From Triangularia verruculosa (taxonomy: Eukaryota > Ascomycota > Sordariomycetes > Sordariales > Podosporaceae): DNA of 64,000 nt. Positions 23,601-35,019 of this stretch are shown here, in pieces. The stretch's first letter is position 1, and each line of letters opens with the position of its first letter. A model generated the notes under the pieces. It had not been told where the DNA came from. It searched no databases and saw only the letters and a list, made by a program, of their open reading frames with translations. Where the stretch lies: the NCBI GenBank assembly GCA_033296885.1, contig MU863876.1, positions 310,001 to 374,000 of the forward strand, in the 5' to 3' direction. The position numbers were made by a program, and so were the translations under genes.

Positions 23601-23802
23601 TTCTCTTACGAAAATTCGTACTTTAGTAGCTTAACTTCGCATCTTAAATATTAAATCTATCTCATCTGCTAATCTAACCCAATGTCTCTAATATTATATA
23701 GAATATATAGTTAAGATGCGTTACATCTAGTCTGTTCCAAAACTGCCGCAAATAATTTTCTCTATAGGCTATAGTCTTAGGCGCGTAATATTATAAGCCG
23801 GA

Positions 23803-24192
23803 GATCCTTACCTTTCCGAGGTGTTAGAGTAGTTCTCGGAGGTGGAAATATATATACATCTGGAGCCGTATTTGGAGGTTACTTGACCCTGCAGATGTTA
23901 AGGGTTATAATAAGGAGCTAGAAACGGCTCCTAGATGCAGTATACGAATCCCGTTTAAAAATGGAGTGTATATTTCTATACTTCTTTGCAAGTCGAACAT
24001 CCTTGCCCCTCCGAGGTGTTGGAGCAGTTCTCGGAGGTTCCAAGGTGTTGGAGCAGTTCTCGGAGGTGGAAACACGTATGCACCTGGAGCCGTGTTTGGA
24101 AGTCGCTCGACCCTGCAGATGTTGAGGGATAAGGAGCCAGAAACGGCTCCTAGATGCAGTATACGAACCCCGTCTAAAAATGGAGTGTATAT
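23803..24192 (+). repeat. Tandem duplication of about 190 bp
   Basis: Two copies, about 23803-23970 and 24000-24192, share an opening block with CCGAGGTGTT and the palindromic block GGAGCCAGAAACGGCTCC (GGAGCTAGAAACGGCTCC in copy 1). Copy 1 has extra C-to-T changes. Copy 2 has an internal 28-bp duplication. Confidence 0.65.
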
Positions 24193-24194
24193 TT

Positions 24195-24747
24195 TGTTAA
24201 AGTACAGCACTTATTTGTGGACTTTACAGTGTATCTAGGCCTGTAACCTACAAGGCCTACAACAACCAATAGCTTGGAATCACAGTATTCACCAACGCTC
24301 TGCCGTGGCGATTACAGTAAGCTCTCGGACCTCCGATTCAACCTGGAGATCCGTATAGCTAGTGCCCGGAGTTCCAGACACTTAGCGTACGGCAACGGAG
24401 AAGAGATTGGGGGAGGAATACGGAGCTACGGAGAAGAGATTGGGGAAGAATACGGAGCTGAAGATCTATAAGAGGCTTGCCCTCAGGACTGTTCACTGTG
24501 ATATTCTCTTGCCTATTAAGTCAATTCAATACATTGGTTTACCACATCTTTGATGCCTCACAAGCTTATATTACTGTGATTACCTTATATATTGTAGGGC
24601 GCCGTCCCTGTGATTGATCTTCCTTCAGTGCCTAGCCACTGTCGTAGGCTGCAGATAAAGCCTCTTTCATTTCGAGTACACTGCGCCAATCTCCGGTCCC
24701 CAGCGCAGGCCTACATCATACAGGCCTGCGAGACACCTATTTCAACA
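24195..24747 (+). mobile_element. Solo-LTR-like element, family D, copy 1
   Basis: Begins TGTTAAAGTACAG and ends CACCTATTTCAACA, matching the outer LTR at 26597-27748 at both ends and across the 3' 280 bp. Flanking 5-mers (TATTT and ATATA) do not match, so target duplication is unproven here. Confidence 0.6.
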
Positions 24748-24851
24748 ATATATATTCGCCTCGTGGATTGAGGCCAAGATCGGAAGTGGACATTCCATAT
24801 ATTTGCAAAGTTACTTAGTAAATTCTTTTTCTCATAGCCTTCGATACTAGT

Positions 24852-25546
24852 TGTTAAAATAGGTCCCTGTGAGGCCTAATTTACAGTGGACTGGCAGCTG
24901 TAATACTATGTGGTTATAAGTGTGAAGGAATGGAGGATTCGGCCAAGTCATTGCCCGAAGAGCTTACCCGGCACCAAGCACTTACCCGGCACCCGTGCAC
25001 GGGCCCCACTCAAACACTACAGGCAACTTCAAAAGCTTGCATCGGGCCAACCAGTGGGCCAAAATGGCTATAATTTTATATTTAAGCTTATAAGGTCTAT
25101 ATACACCAGTGGTTTAAAGGGCTAAGCTTTAGGCTTACGATGACCCGCACTTTGCAAAAGGGGGGGGCGGTTTGGGTGAAGATTTGTATGGGCGTGAGTC
25201 GCTTTTTGGCAACTCTCACCAAAATCGGGGTCCTGCAAGTCGTCCTCTGGCTCATTTGCCCGTTCTGGCGTGCGAGCCTCTGCACATCGGTCGGTGGGTA
25301 TGTAGTAGAGGTCGAGTACGAACCCTACTACAGAGGATACAATTGGATTATAGAAGGGTAGCACTATAATAAAGAAGGTTACCACCTATATTCTCTGTTA
25401 TACAGCACCCATAAGGTGCTGTAGCCCAGTACCCCAGCAGTGAGCTTTAGGTATCGTGTGTGATAATTCCGCTGCACTAGAGAGCACTGTAAGTGCCTAC
25501 CGCTACAGGGCCCTTAGGCCTATATGCGGCTCATACCTTTTTAATA
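24852..25546 (+). mobile_element. Solo LTR, family B, TSD CTAGT
   Basis: A 695-bp element beginning TGTTAAAATAGGT and ending with CCTTTTTAATA (ancestral end probably ..TTTTAACA). It is flanked on both sides by CTAGT (24847-24851 and 25547-25551). The inverted copy at 48619-49311 confirms both ends. Open frames inside it are on both strands and have no domain. Confidence 0.85.
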
Positions 25547-25551
25547 CTAGT

Positions 25552-26070
25552 TATTAGCAAGCGTATCGCCGTATTATTCAGCCTCAACTGTAAAAGGAAA
25601 TCAATCTAAAGAAAAGAGGTAAATATCTCTATAGTTATTTTAGTTGGTCTGACTTACTCCCTACGGAGATCGACCCCCCTACCGGCCGTAAATCCAGATA
25701 AAAGTTAACGCTACACTACCTCCACGAAAACCGTTCCGCAAATCAGAGTTAAGCTAGTAGTTGTATCTCGACCGCCTTTATATAAGCCTAAAGCTACTTA
25801 GCCTAGCTCGTACTGCCCAAGGCGCTCAAGTTTTCCTGGTCATTTACTTTTTTACTTTCTATATATTAAGCGATTAAAGCTTAATCTTTAGTAATTCGAA
25901 CCTTCTTCCACTTTGTAAATATCAAAGAGATAGCTTCTAATTCTCTAAGTTAAGATAAGTGGCCTTATAACTTTCAATGTACCTGAGAGAGCTAATATCG
26001 AGTATATATCCTGCATCTATATCTAATTTGTAATTTTAGCTAATAAATATTAGTATTGTTTTTATTTATA
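25552..26070 (+). other. AT-rich decayed stretch
   Basis: About 0.5 kb, strongly RIPped. It may hold the lost N-terminus and first intron of the NLR relic that becomes readable at 26072: the tract before that point ends in a CTAATAAAT-like branch site and a T-rich TAG acceptor. No protein is readable. Confidence 0.3.
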
Positions 26071-26596
26071 GATTAATGGAAAGTTGGATAAAGGCTTGGA
26101 TAAACGAAGATGTTCTGTGGCCTGATAAGCTACTGCCGAAAGACGTTCCTACTACTCGAATCCTATTGTACGGATATAACGCTAATGTAATTTACTTTTA
26201 GTCGCGACCTGCTAATAATAGGATTAATGCTATCTCTAATTCTTTTTTCTTGCAGCTGATAGATAATCGGTTAGTAGCCGAAGCTGTAGGTTAAGGATTA
26301 ACCCCCTCGAAGAATTGAGAAACTTATGTTGTATAATCCAACCGGCTTTTAATCTTAGTAGCGTATAGTCTTGGAGGCATCATTATCGTTAATATACAAT
26401 CTTTATAAATACTCCAGTGATTTAAAATGAGGATACGCTAACTATATTTAGGTACTCGTCGATATAATATTAAACTCCTATAGAGAAGTCTTAGCCTATA
26501 TCCGAAGTATTATCTTTTTAGAAACGCTATATTAAGGCTCTAATAAGGTAGACTGGGTTAAGTAAGCCTGGAAATTTATTTCTTACTTTAAGATAA

Positions 26597-27748
26597 TGTT
26601 AAGATACAGCTTTTGTTTGTAGATTTTACAGTGTATCTGTTAACATGTGGCACATAATAGGTGCTAGGCAAGGCCTAGGTGTTGATGTGCCGGGTAAGAC
26701 TTAAGTGTTGATTTGTCAGCTGTGGAAGGATACCGAAGCCTATAGAACTAAGCTATACCTTTTATAGCTTAGTTGTCCCACAGAGTACCTTGCCACTCTA
26801 CAGGGGCCCAGTGCCCCACAGAACCTGCTGGAAGACCAGCACACTTGTATAAGTAGACCTCTCCTCTCCTCTTAATCCTGTATGTAGTTAAGCAAGCACA
26901 AGCAAGCAAATACAAGTCAATAATATACATGCACTAAAAGCCTCTGTATTAGACTAAGTACAAGCACTAAAAGCCTCTGTACTGTGACGTCTTGCCCACT
27001 GTAATAACAGTGGTCTTGCTTCCTTCAGCACTGCTGTCGTACCCCCTTTTCTTCCGCTTCCGCTACGCACTGCTACAGCGCATAGTTCGCTGTAGCTCCC
27101 CTGTAGGCACTGTATTACAGGCCTATAGGGCAACGCAGCAAACAGTATCTAAGCCCTGTAGAATACAGGGCCTCAGAGGCAATACAATGGCTTGGATCAG
27201 CAGTGCTTAGGCACCACGGTTGCCGGAACGGAACTCAGCCCCCTGAAGCAATCCGAAATCCCGGAAAGCTGAACGCTAAGGCCAGTGCCCTGCAGCGGTC
27301 AAACGGTAGCGCAAGCGTTGCCTGTGCTAAGGCCAGTGCCCTGCAGCGGTCAAACGGTAGCGCAGCGTTGCCTGTAACGTGGCCTGTAACCTTATTTTGG
27401 TTAGCGCACTTAGCGGGCGTTCGGGCCCGGGAACGGAGTCACCCTCAGGGAGCGAGTAGAAGACCGACGGCCTATAAGACCTCTGCCTCACACCCTATTC
27501 ACTGTGATATTTCTTAGTCTGTAAGGTTCAATCAATATACTGGTTCACCACACTCATCAGTGCCTCACAAGCCTATGTTACAGTGATTCTCTTCTATATA
27601 TTGCAGGGCGCCGCCCCTGTAATCCACCTTCCTTCAGTGCCCCGGCAACTGTCGAATGCTGCAGTCAAAGTCTTCTTCGCTCTCAGTGTACTACGTCGAT
27701 AGCTATTTGAGCCTATATTTACAGGCCTCAATAGCACCTATTTTAACA
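26597..27748 (+). mobile_element. Solo LTR, family D, copy 2, TSD GATAA, containing a family C LTR
   Basis: Begins TGTTAAGATACAGC and ends GCACCTATTTTAACA. It is flanked by GATAA at 26592-26596 and 27749-27753. It lies inside the SesB domain of the NLR relic. A second LTR (26638-27144) is nested near its start. A direct duplication of about 50 bp lies at 27276-27380. Much less RIPped than its host. Confidence 0.85.
26638..27144 (+). mobile_element. Solo LTR, family C, TSD GTATC
   Basis: A 507-bp element beginning TGTTAACATGTGG and ending GCAGCAAACA. It is flanked by GTATC at 26633-26637 and 27145-27149. It is nested within the family D LTR. The longer copy at 58888-59503 shows that about 110 bp are deleted here. 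Confidence 0.88.
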
Positions 27749-28607
27749 GATAATAAATGCTAGCCTTATAAAAAATCTCGACGAAAAGTCGGAGAAGCTA
27801 GCTAAGATTAGCGATTTATTTCCGTCTTTACTTAACACCTATAATAAATAAGCTAATACCTAGATCGAGGTTATCTGCTTCTATAAAGGCCAACTGATGG
27901 GAAACTTGGACAAGGTTCGCTTATTATTACCTATTAGACAATACGGATATATTGCTAATTAAATAGAAAGATTGTAGATAAAACGTTAATAATATTATCT
28001 AACTACGAAAAGAGTATATTAGATATAAACTATTCGTAGATGTGCAAGTTCGCTACCGCGGACGACAATAATTATCGTCAGATAGCTAGCAAACTTGCTA
28101 AGTGGTATAAAGATTTCTCGAAGCCCGTGGATAGCTCTAATAAGGTAAAATAATACGTCCCTCCTTAAATATAGCATTAGAGTATAAATCTTACTACCCC
28201 TTAGGATGGTGGCCAAAAGGCGTTCTTCTACAGTACTAATTACGGGCTCCAGCAGTTCTCAAATACAGGGACAGAGACTAACAACTTCGGTCGACCAATG
28301 TGACGTTAATCTCCCGAACGAGCCCTGAACTCAAGCGGAAAAGGGGACATTTGAGTAGGGCCGGTGGGAGGAGGCCGAGAAGCTAGAGGTGCAGGTGATG
28401 GAGACTCGCAAGACCAAGCTTGGGGCCGATCACCCAGATACGCTGACGAGCATGGCCAACCTCGCTTGTACTTGGAAAGGCCAAGGTCGACACTCAGACG
28501 CCTTAGCACTGATGAAGGACTGTGCCCAGGCTCGGTAGCGACTACTTGGTGCAGAGCATCCAGACACGCTGTCGTCTTTGGCCACCGTCGCCGAGTGGAG
28601 TAGCTAG

Positions 28608-29709
28608 AACATATTTCTTAGTTTCGTTTTTACGGTCTACTGTATCTGGAAAATATGGTTTTAATTTTTGTCCGCGATACGAGTGTACGATTATGCAGCT
28701 ATCGAGTCTTTATTATATGCACATTTGATTGGCTATATTCTTTGTCAGTCGCACAACCGGGAAATACCGAAGACGGATAGTTCTCTCCGTAAGAAGGCCG
28801 GTATATCCTCCGCTGGGTTACCAACAATGCGCTTTCCAGCGGCGTCGTAGCAGTGATAGATAGCCGGCAAGGCATCCGTGGCGCCCTTCTCCTTGTCCTC
28901 CCGAAGCACCCCGGTTTTGAGATATAAAGGCTATCGTCAGAGGGTAGGGACGCTTGAACGCTGGCGGGGCTTCTAGCGTACCGGCCAGAACGGGGGATCC
29001 GGCGGAACCATGTGGATGCGGGGGCGGGGGCGACGGGAGCTCGTTGTCGGGACGGGACGGGGCGGCGCGTATGCCTGCTTCGAGGAGCCGGAGGACAGAC
29101 GGAGGCCACTCTGCGCATGCTGTTAGCTAAAGGCGTGGGTCATAACTACGAGGGAGGCTCGACTGTATTGCCGTACCGTACTGTGCTCAGTTTCGACGTG
29201 GACGCCCTGTGGCGCTTCGAGCTCACGTCTCCATGCGGCAGAGCCAGAACCGCAACGTTCAAGTTCTTGCACCAGGTGTTGGATCTTCGTCCATGAGAAA
29301 CGATAATGTTGAACGCTCTTCCTGCTGCCATTGAGCACGAAGGACACCATGGCACCCCAAGATTGTCCATGTCGGGTCGACGTGTAGCAGGTTGTGCGGC
29401 TCGCCGCGACTTCGAGCTGCCTGATGAAACAAGCGGGGATGATTGGCTGTGAGCTCAGCCCCATTTTCTTGGCTTGCTTTGATGCCTGTTGGCTACAGCC
29501 CCGCGAACGAAATCTGCTTGATCACTAGCTAACGTGAAGCCCTCGACACCATTCTTCTCAATCTGGCGCATGTTCCTGTACCCTTTCAGCTAGCAGCATA
29601 TAGCCTTAACGTGGTAGCCGCCGAGGCTCGCAACATCCATATCCAAACCCGCAGAACTCCCGGCTGTGCGGAGCAGGTCTTTCCTCTTGGTGCCCAGCGG
29701 TGGTGAGCG
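28608..29709. other. Unassigned region upstream of the intact-like NLR
   Basis: GC-rich from 28780. Minus-strand reading of about 28890-28740 gives a protein-like piece (ALPAIYHCYDAAGKRI, AEDIPAFLRREL), and 29464-29123 gives another (TSTRHGQSWGAMVSF). Both look like fragments of decayed genes, but I cannot name them. The last 150 bp or so should contain the NLR promoter. Confidence 0.3.
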
Positions 29710-32700
29710 ATGGATTGGGCGCACTTCCGGAAAATCCTCTTAACTACCGCGGCCGCTGGCGCCGTCGCCCTCGCGTACTGGTGGCAATCGTCTAAAGTCG
29801 CGCGGGAGCGTTCGGCTGAGAGGTCGCCGCCAGAAGGGGCACAGGTGTGTGGACTCGACGCTTGAACAAGCAACATATTAATACTGTCACAGAATCGTGC
29901 CCGACAGCCTCTTGAGATATTGTATCCTATGACGGACGACGCCGATGGGGAGGCCGAGGTTGAGTAGGTAGTCGAGTCCTTTTCCAGGGGAGTGCGGTTC
30001 TAACGAAGGCAGTATCATTGCTGTACATGGCCTCGGATCAAATGTGGACTGGTCGTGGAGGTGGAAGGATGGAGATAAGCATATCGACTGGCTTCGAGAC
30101 CCCAACATGCTGCCTACGAAGGTGGCCAAGTCGAGGATTATCGTGTACAACTACGAGTCGAGGTGGCACGCAGACGCCCCGAACACACGCCTTCAGCTCT
30201 GCGGAGAGGAACTCGTGCATAGCGTACATGCGTTCCGCAGCAACACCTCTCGCCGTCCGATCATCTTCGTGGGCCATAGCCTAGGTGGAAATGTCATCGT
30301 ACATGTGAGCTCATCCGCCACCAATGCTGCGTTTTGTGGCTAACCTACGACGTCAAGGGCCTCTTGTACGCCAACTCCGAGGAAAGGTACAAGTACTTGC
30401 CGGAGGTGACTGTCGGTCTGGTGTTTTTGGGCACCCCCTTCCGGGGCACGAAGTGGCAGCCCTTTGCCGATTCCGTCGCACAGCTTATGCAACCGGCAGG
30501 GGCGCACCGGGGAATCATTAGGGAACTCGGTTTCGACGAGCCTGTGCTATTGGACAAATTGCATTGCTTCTGCCGGCTCCTCAATAGCCTGTCGACGCCC
30601 GTCTCATGTTTTAACGAGCTCTACGATACAGACTACGGGCGTCGGTTTGGGGTTGGGGGAGTTGCGAGGGGAATGGTATGTTAAGAATCACCCACGCTTT
30701 TATCGCGTACTCACGTCCTTAGGTCGTCGAAGAGGCATCCGCCTGCATCCCAGGCCTCGACCGATATGCCCTGCAGACAGATCACTTCAAGATAAATAAA
30801 TACTCCGGCCCGACCGACCGCTCCTACTTGACAGTCTCGGCGGTAATATCCGAGATGTACGCCAATGCAAAGCATCTCGTTCAACGCCGCGAACATCGTG
30901 CGTGTTCCCCTTCCCCAATCTACACACCTCGCTAACCCTGTCGACAGCAAACCCAATCATTACGGACCGTACATGTAAGTTTCGCCTATATTCGCTAAGC
31001 CTTGCTAACAGACTACCAAGTCGCCCTGAAGGAGAGGCCCGACGCCCGTGAATGTCTACGCGACCTCTTCTTGACCGATCCATTCGAGGATAAGAACGCA
31101 TTGAAACGCAAAAAAGGAGACCGTGCTCCTAACACCTGCGGGTGGATACTTGGCACGGAGGAGCTGACTACCTGGCTTGGTTCCGGCAAGACAGCGGGCC
31201 CAGAAAGCCAGACGGCTCATGTACTATGGTTCCACGGGAACCCAGGAACGGGGAAATCTACCACGGCTATATTCCTTGCCGAGGAGCTTTCGACTACTTT
31301 CTCCACAACGGACGGGAAAACGCTAATATACTTCTTCTGCGACTCTGGTTTCGACAAACGGAAGACAGCCACGTCAGTCGTCAGAGGGCTTCTTCTCCAG
31401 CTTGTCCAGCAGCACCCGCAGCTTCTCGATTACCTCTTGCCAAAGTACAATGAGCGCGGGCTGGAGCTGTTCAAATCCTTCGACGCTCTCTGGACAATAT
31501 TTATGGCCGCGGCGGCTGATCAGAACACGGGTCAAAAATACTGCATTATTGACGCACTAGATGAATGCGATCGAGAATCGCAAGAGATCTTGTTGAAGCA
31601 GTTTCAAGAAACCTTTCGGAGCCGAAATGTCACACCAAATATCCGGATGCTAGTCACCAGTCGGCGGTATGACGAGATCCGCGAATACCTGGAAGTATTC
31701 CCTAACAAGGACTTGGCTTCTTTCCCCGAGAGAAGGGAAGATATTGATCGATGTATTGAGAAAAAGGTTGCAGAGCTTGCTGAGAGGAAATGCTATACAC
31801 CAAAGGTGAAACAACAAGTCACTAACATCCTCAGAGACAACGCCGAAGGTAGTTTCCTCTGGGTTGGCTTAGCGAGCGAGGAGCTCCAGGGAGTCCATTC
31901 GAAAGACGCCGTCCAAGTTTTAAAAGACATGCCCAAAAAACTTCCTTTGCTCTATAAGAGCCTTCTCGATACAGCTCTTGAGAGGAAAGGGGTCAGACCC
32001 GATGATATCCGACGAATCCTGAGCTGCGTTGCTGTATGTTCGCGGCCGCTGAGCGTATTGGAGCTCTCTGAAGCTTGCCAGCTGTACCACGATGAAGAGG
32101 ACGTTACGACCCGGGTCCAATTCACACGCGACCACATCGCGTCATGCCGCCTAATGGTCATCATTCAAGACGAGAAGGTATTCTTATTACATCAATCGGT
32201 GAGGGACTATCTCGTTGGGACTGGCCCGAACCATTTTATCGACAAACTCGAAGCACATGCCCGCCTTGCTTATCGCTGTGTTGAGCTCCTAATCGAGCAG
32301 TTCCATGGCACGAAGCAGCCGCATACCAGCTTCTCAGATTATGCAACTCAAGCTTGGGCATATCACGCGCGCATGGCGCAGTCCAGATTCGAGGTCCGGA
32401 ATTCGGAAGCGGAGTTTTTCCAAATTAATTCTCCATGTCGGGAGCAGTGGCTTGAGCGCGTGGAATCAACGCTCCCTCCATACCCAGACTGGCCAATGAA
32501 ATTCTCCATTTTGCACATAGCTGCACGGTGGGGAATTTCTGCCCTAGTTCGTTATATCTCTCACTTGGTCGTTCGGGAACGTGACCTAGGGAATTCGAGT
32601 AATGTTATTTACATTGACTGCGTTGATGGTTCAGGCGAAACCGCACTTGAGCGGGCTGCCCGGGAGGGATATTTAGATGTTATTTCTGTCCTGTTAAGCC

Positions 32701-33845
32701 TGGGAGGGGAGACGACTACTCGGGCGGTGAAGGCAGCGGCGGGAAATCATAAGAATAGCAAAGAGGTGATGACACTGCTTCTCGATCAGCGAGGGGACCA
32801 GATTAATATTACCGGGGAGGTGGTGAAGGCAGCGGCGGGAAATAGATGGAATGGTAAAGAAGTGATGACACTGCTTCTTGACCGGCGAGGGGACCAGATT
32901 ACCATTACCGAGAAGGTGGTAAAGGCTGCAGCGGGAAATTCCGGGAATGGCAAAGAAGTGATGACACTGCTTCTTGACCGGCGAGGGGACCAGATTAACA
33001 TCACCGAGGAGGTGGTGAAGGTAGCAGCGGGAAATAGATGGAATGGTAAAGAAGTGATGACACTGCTTCTTGACCGGCGAGGGGACCAGATTACCATTAC
33101 CGAGGAGGTGGTGAAGGCTGCAGCGGGAAATTCCGGGAATGGTAAAGAAGTGATGATACTGCTTCTTGACCGGCGAGGGGACCAGATTAATATCACCGAG
33201 GAGGTGGTGAAGGCAGCAGCGGGAAATTGGCAGAATCGCAAAGAAGTGATGACACTGCTTCTCGAGCGGCGAGGGGACCACATCACCATTACTGAGGAGG
33301 TGGTGTCCACTATCGCTCAGAGGTTTAATCAGGAAGTGATGGCACTGCTTCTTGACCGGCGAGGGGACCAGATTAATATCACCGAGGAGGTGGTGAAGGC
33401 AGCAGCGGGAAATTGGCAGAATCGCAAAGAAGTGATGACACTGCTTCTCGAGCGGCGAGGGGACCACATCACCATTACCGAGGAGGTGGTGTCCACTATC
33501 GCTCAGAGGTTTAATCAGGAAGTAATGGCACTGCTTCTTGACCGGCGAGGGGACCAGATTAATATCACCGAGGAGGTAGTGAAGGCAGCGGCGGGAAATA
33601 GATGGAATGGTAAAGAAGTGATGACACTGCTTCTTGACCGGCGAGGGGACCAGATTACTATTACCGAGGAGGTGTTAAAGGCTACAGCGGGAAATTCCGG
33701 GAATGGCAAAGAAGTGATGACACTGCTTCTTGACCGGCGAGGGGACCAGATTAATATCACCGAGGAGGTGGTGAAGGCAGCAGCGGGAAATTGGCAGAAT
33801 AGCAAAGAAGTGATGACACTGCTTCTTGACCGGCGAGGGGACTAG
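29710..33845 (+). CDS. NLR (STAND) protein: SesB-like hydrolase - NACHT - 32-aa repeats, ends at a premature TAG
   Basis: Seven exons: 29710-29844, 29893-29963, 30013-30304, 30358-30675, 30723-30897, 30948-30974 and 31012 onwards, giving 1283 aa to the first stop. Every join keeps frame; introns are 37-53 bp, and the sixth is unusually short and least certain. Residues 9-25 are hydrophobic, a possible membrane anchor. The SesB-like alpha/beta-hydrolase domain has IIAVHGLG at 70-77 and nucleophile elbow GHSLGG (Ser158), then GLVFLGTPFRG and VVEEASACIPGL. NACHT has a P-loop NPGTGKS (416-422) and Walker B IIDALDE (518-524). The repeat array starts at residue 912. In the NLR model the repeats sense a ligand, NACHT oligomerises and the hydrolase acts as effector, as in fungal heterokaryon or xenorecognition. 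The truncated form might still work, or the gene may be dead. Confidence 0.8.
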
Positions 33846-34340
33846 ATTATTATTACCGAGGAGGTGGTGTCCACTATCGCTCAGAGGTTTAATCAGGAAG
33901 TAATGGCACTACTTCTTGACCGGCGAGGGGACTAGATTACCATTACCGAGAAGGTGGTAAAGGCTACAGCGGGAAATTCCGGGAATGGCAAAGAAGTGAT
34001 AACACTACTTCTTGACCGACGAGGGGACCAGATTAACATCACCGAGGAGGTGGTGAAGGTAGCAGCGGGAAATAGATGGAATGGTAAAGAAGTGATGACA
34101 CTGCTTCTTAACCGGCGAGGGGACCAGATTAATATCACCGAGGAGGTGGTGAAGGCAGCAGCGGGAAATTGGCAGAATGGCAAAGAAGTGATGACACTGC
34201 TTCTTGACCGGCGAGGGGACCAGATCACCATTACCGAGGAGGTAGTAAAGGCTGCAGCTGGAAACGAGGGGAATGGCAAAGAAGTGATGACACTGCTTCT
34301 TGACCGGCGAGGGGACCACATCACCATTACCGAGGAGGTA
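32727..34340 (+). repeat. In-frame NLR repeat array, 17 units (14 x 96 bp, 3 x 90 bp)
   Basis: Each unit begins V-K-A-A-A-G-N, has a two-residue variable site, then GKEVMTLLLDRRGD and ITITEEV or INITEEV. Lengths add up exactly (14 x 96 + 3 x 90 = 1614). By variable residues the order is HK, RW, SG, RW, SG, WQ, short, WQ, short, RW, SG, WQ, short, SG, RW, WQ, EG, where short units read STIAQRFNQEVMALLL. The near identity of units points to recent unit exchange (concerted evolution). The helical two-part unit is ankyrin-like, but I cannot place it in a named family. Confidence 0.92.
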
Positions 34341-34799
34341 GTGAAGGCTGCGGCAACATGTGGTCAGAACCTTGTCTTGAGCCTCTTACGGGAGAATGAT
34401 CTCATCTCCGTCCAAGACGAATGGTTTCGTATCGCGCAGCTTTACAACGCGGCGAAAGCTGGATACGTTTGTCGCATTGAGCAACTCATCCGTGAAGGAA
34501 CAATCCCTGATACGAAAAATATCAGAGGGGTTACGCCTCTATGGATCGCCGCAGCGAAAGGGCACGAAGCAGCTGCCAAGGTGCTGGCAGAAAGGCAAGA
34601 CGTGGACGTCAACTCAAAGTCAATCACCGGGCGGTCGCCGCTTTTTTGGCCGTCTGGCGGTGGGTACGAGCGGGTCGTGGCTATCCTGATAGGAACTGGT
34701 GCGGATCCAAACCTTGCAGATGAGAATGGGGAGACGGCGATTACTGTAGCAAGGAAGAACGGACATGGGGAAGTCGTTAAATTGCTCGAACGTCGATAG
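33846..34799 (+). pseudogene. Downstream continuation of the NLR: rest of repeat array and ankyrin C-terminus
   Basis: The frame of the upstream NLR continues exactly to a natural stop at 34797-34799, interrupted only by the TAG at 33843-33845 and a second TAG at 33933-33935. Both replace CAG in the same repeat position (RGDQI). It holds the end of unit 12, units 13-17 and a degenerate unit. A C-terminal ankyrin part follows, with GVTPLWIAAAKGHEAAAKVL, TGRSPLFWPSGGGYERVVAIL and GETAITVARKNGHGEVVKLL. Full length would be 1601 positions. Apart from the two stops, no decay is seen. Confidence 0.8.
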
Positions 34800-35019
34800 A
34801 GCCCAGACGGTCAGGACAAACCTCCCCTGCTGGTCGAGGTAGGAAGCGTCATCTGTCCAGGGTCGCGCCGGGGCTGATGATCTTGGATGGTGCGGCGCGC
34901 GCCGCGCCGTTTCAACACCCAAAGTGGCAAGTGGGGCGGAGAGCGCATGTTTGCCCCTGGTTCGTGTCTCCCTGATGCGGCGCGGTCAATCCCAACACCG
35001 CAGACCACGTCCGGACGAG

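Larger units (their letters stand above)
26072..28607 (+). pseudogene. SesB-type NLR relic with TPR tail, split by nested LTRs
   Basis: First part, 26072-26596: alpha/beta-hydrolase (SesB-like) N-domain with LWPDKLLPKDVPTTRILLYGY and a decayed nucleophile elbow (YSLGGII). The frame resumes after the LTR insertion at 27754. Removing the insert and one GATAA copy gives a continuous reading, YFKIN-ASLIKNLDEKSEKLA. A later block (MCKFATADDNNYRQIASKLAKWYKDF) matches the end of this domain class. At 28345-28607 are one and a half tetratricopeptide units of the kinesin-light-chain kind (LGADHPDTLTSMANLA, LLGAEHPDTLSSLA). The NB domain between is missing, presumably deleted. There are multiple RIP-type stops. 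Non-functional. Confidence 0.7.

Noticed and set aside
25122..25385. Open frames on both strands within the family B LTR
   Set aside because: Both strands are open over the same bases, there is no domain, and the inverted copy at 48619-49311 has stops; these are chance frames in an LTR.
24195..25546. A full-length retrotransposon formed by the neighbouring LTRs at 24195 and 24852
   Set aside because: The two belong to different families with different ends, are only about 100 bp apart, and the second has its own CTAGT duplication.
32694..34327. Minus-strand frames of up to 257 codons through the NLR array
   Set aside because: They arise because the 96-bp and 90-bp units are multiples of three and lack minus-strand stops; they are mirror frames, not genes.
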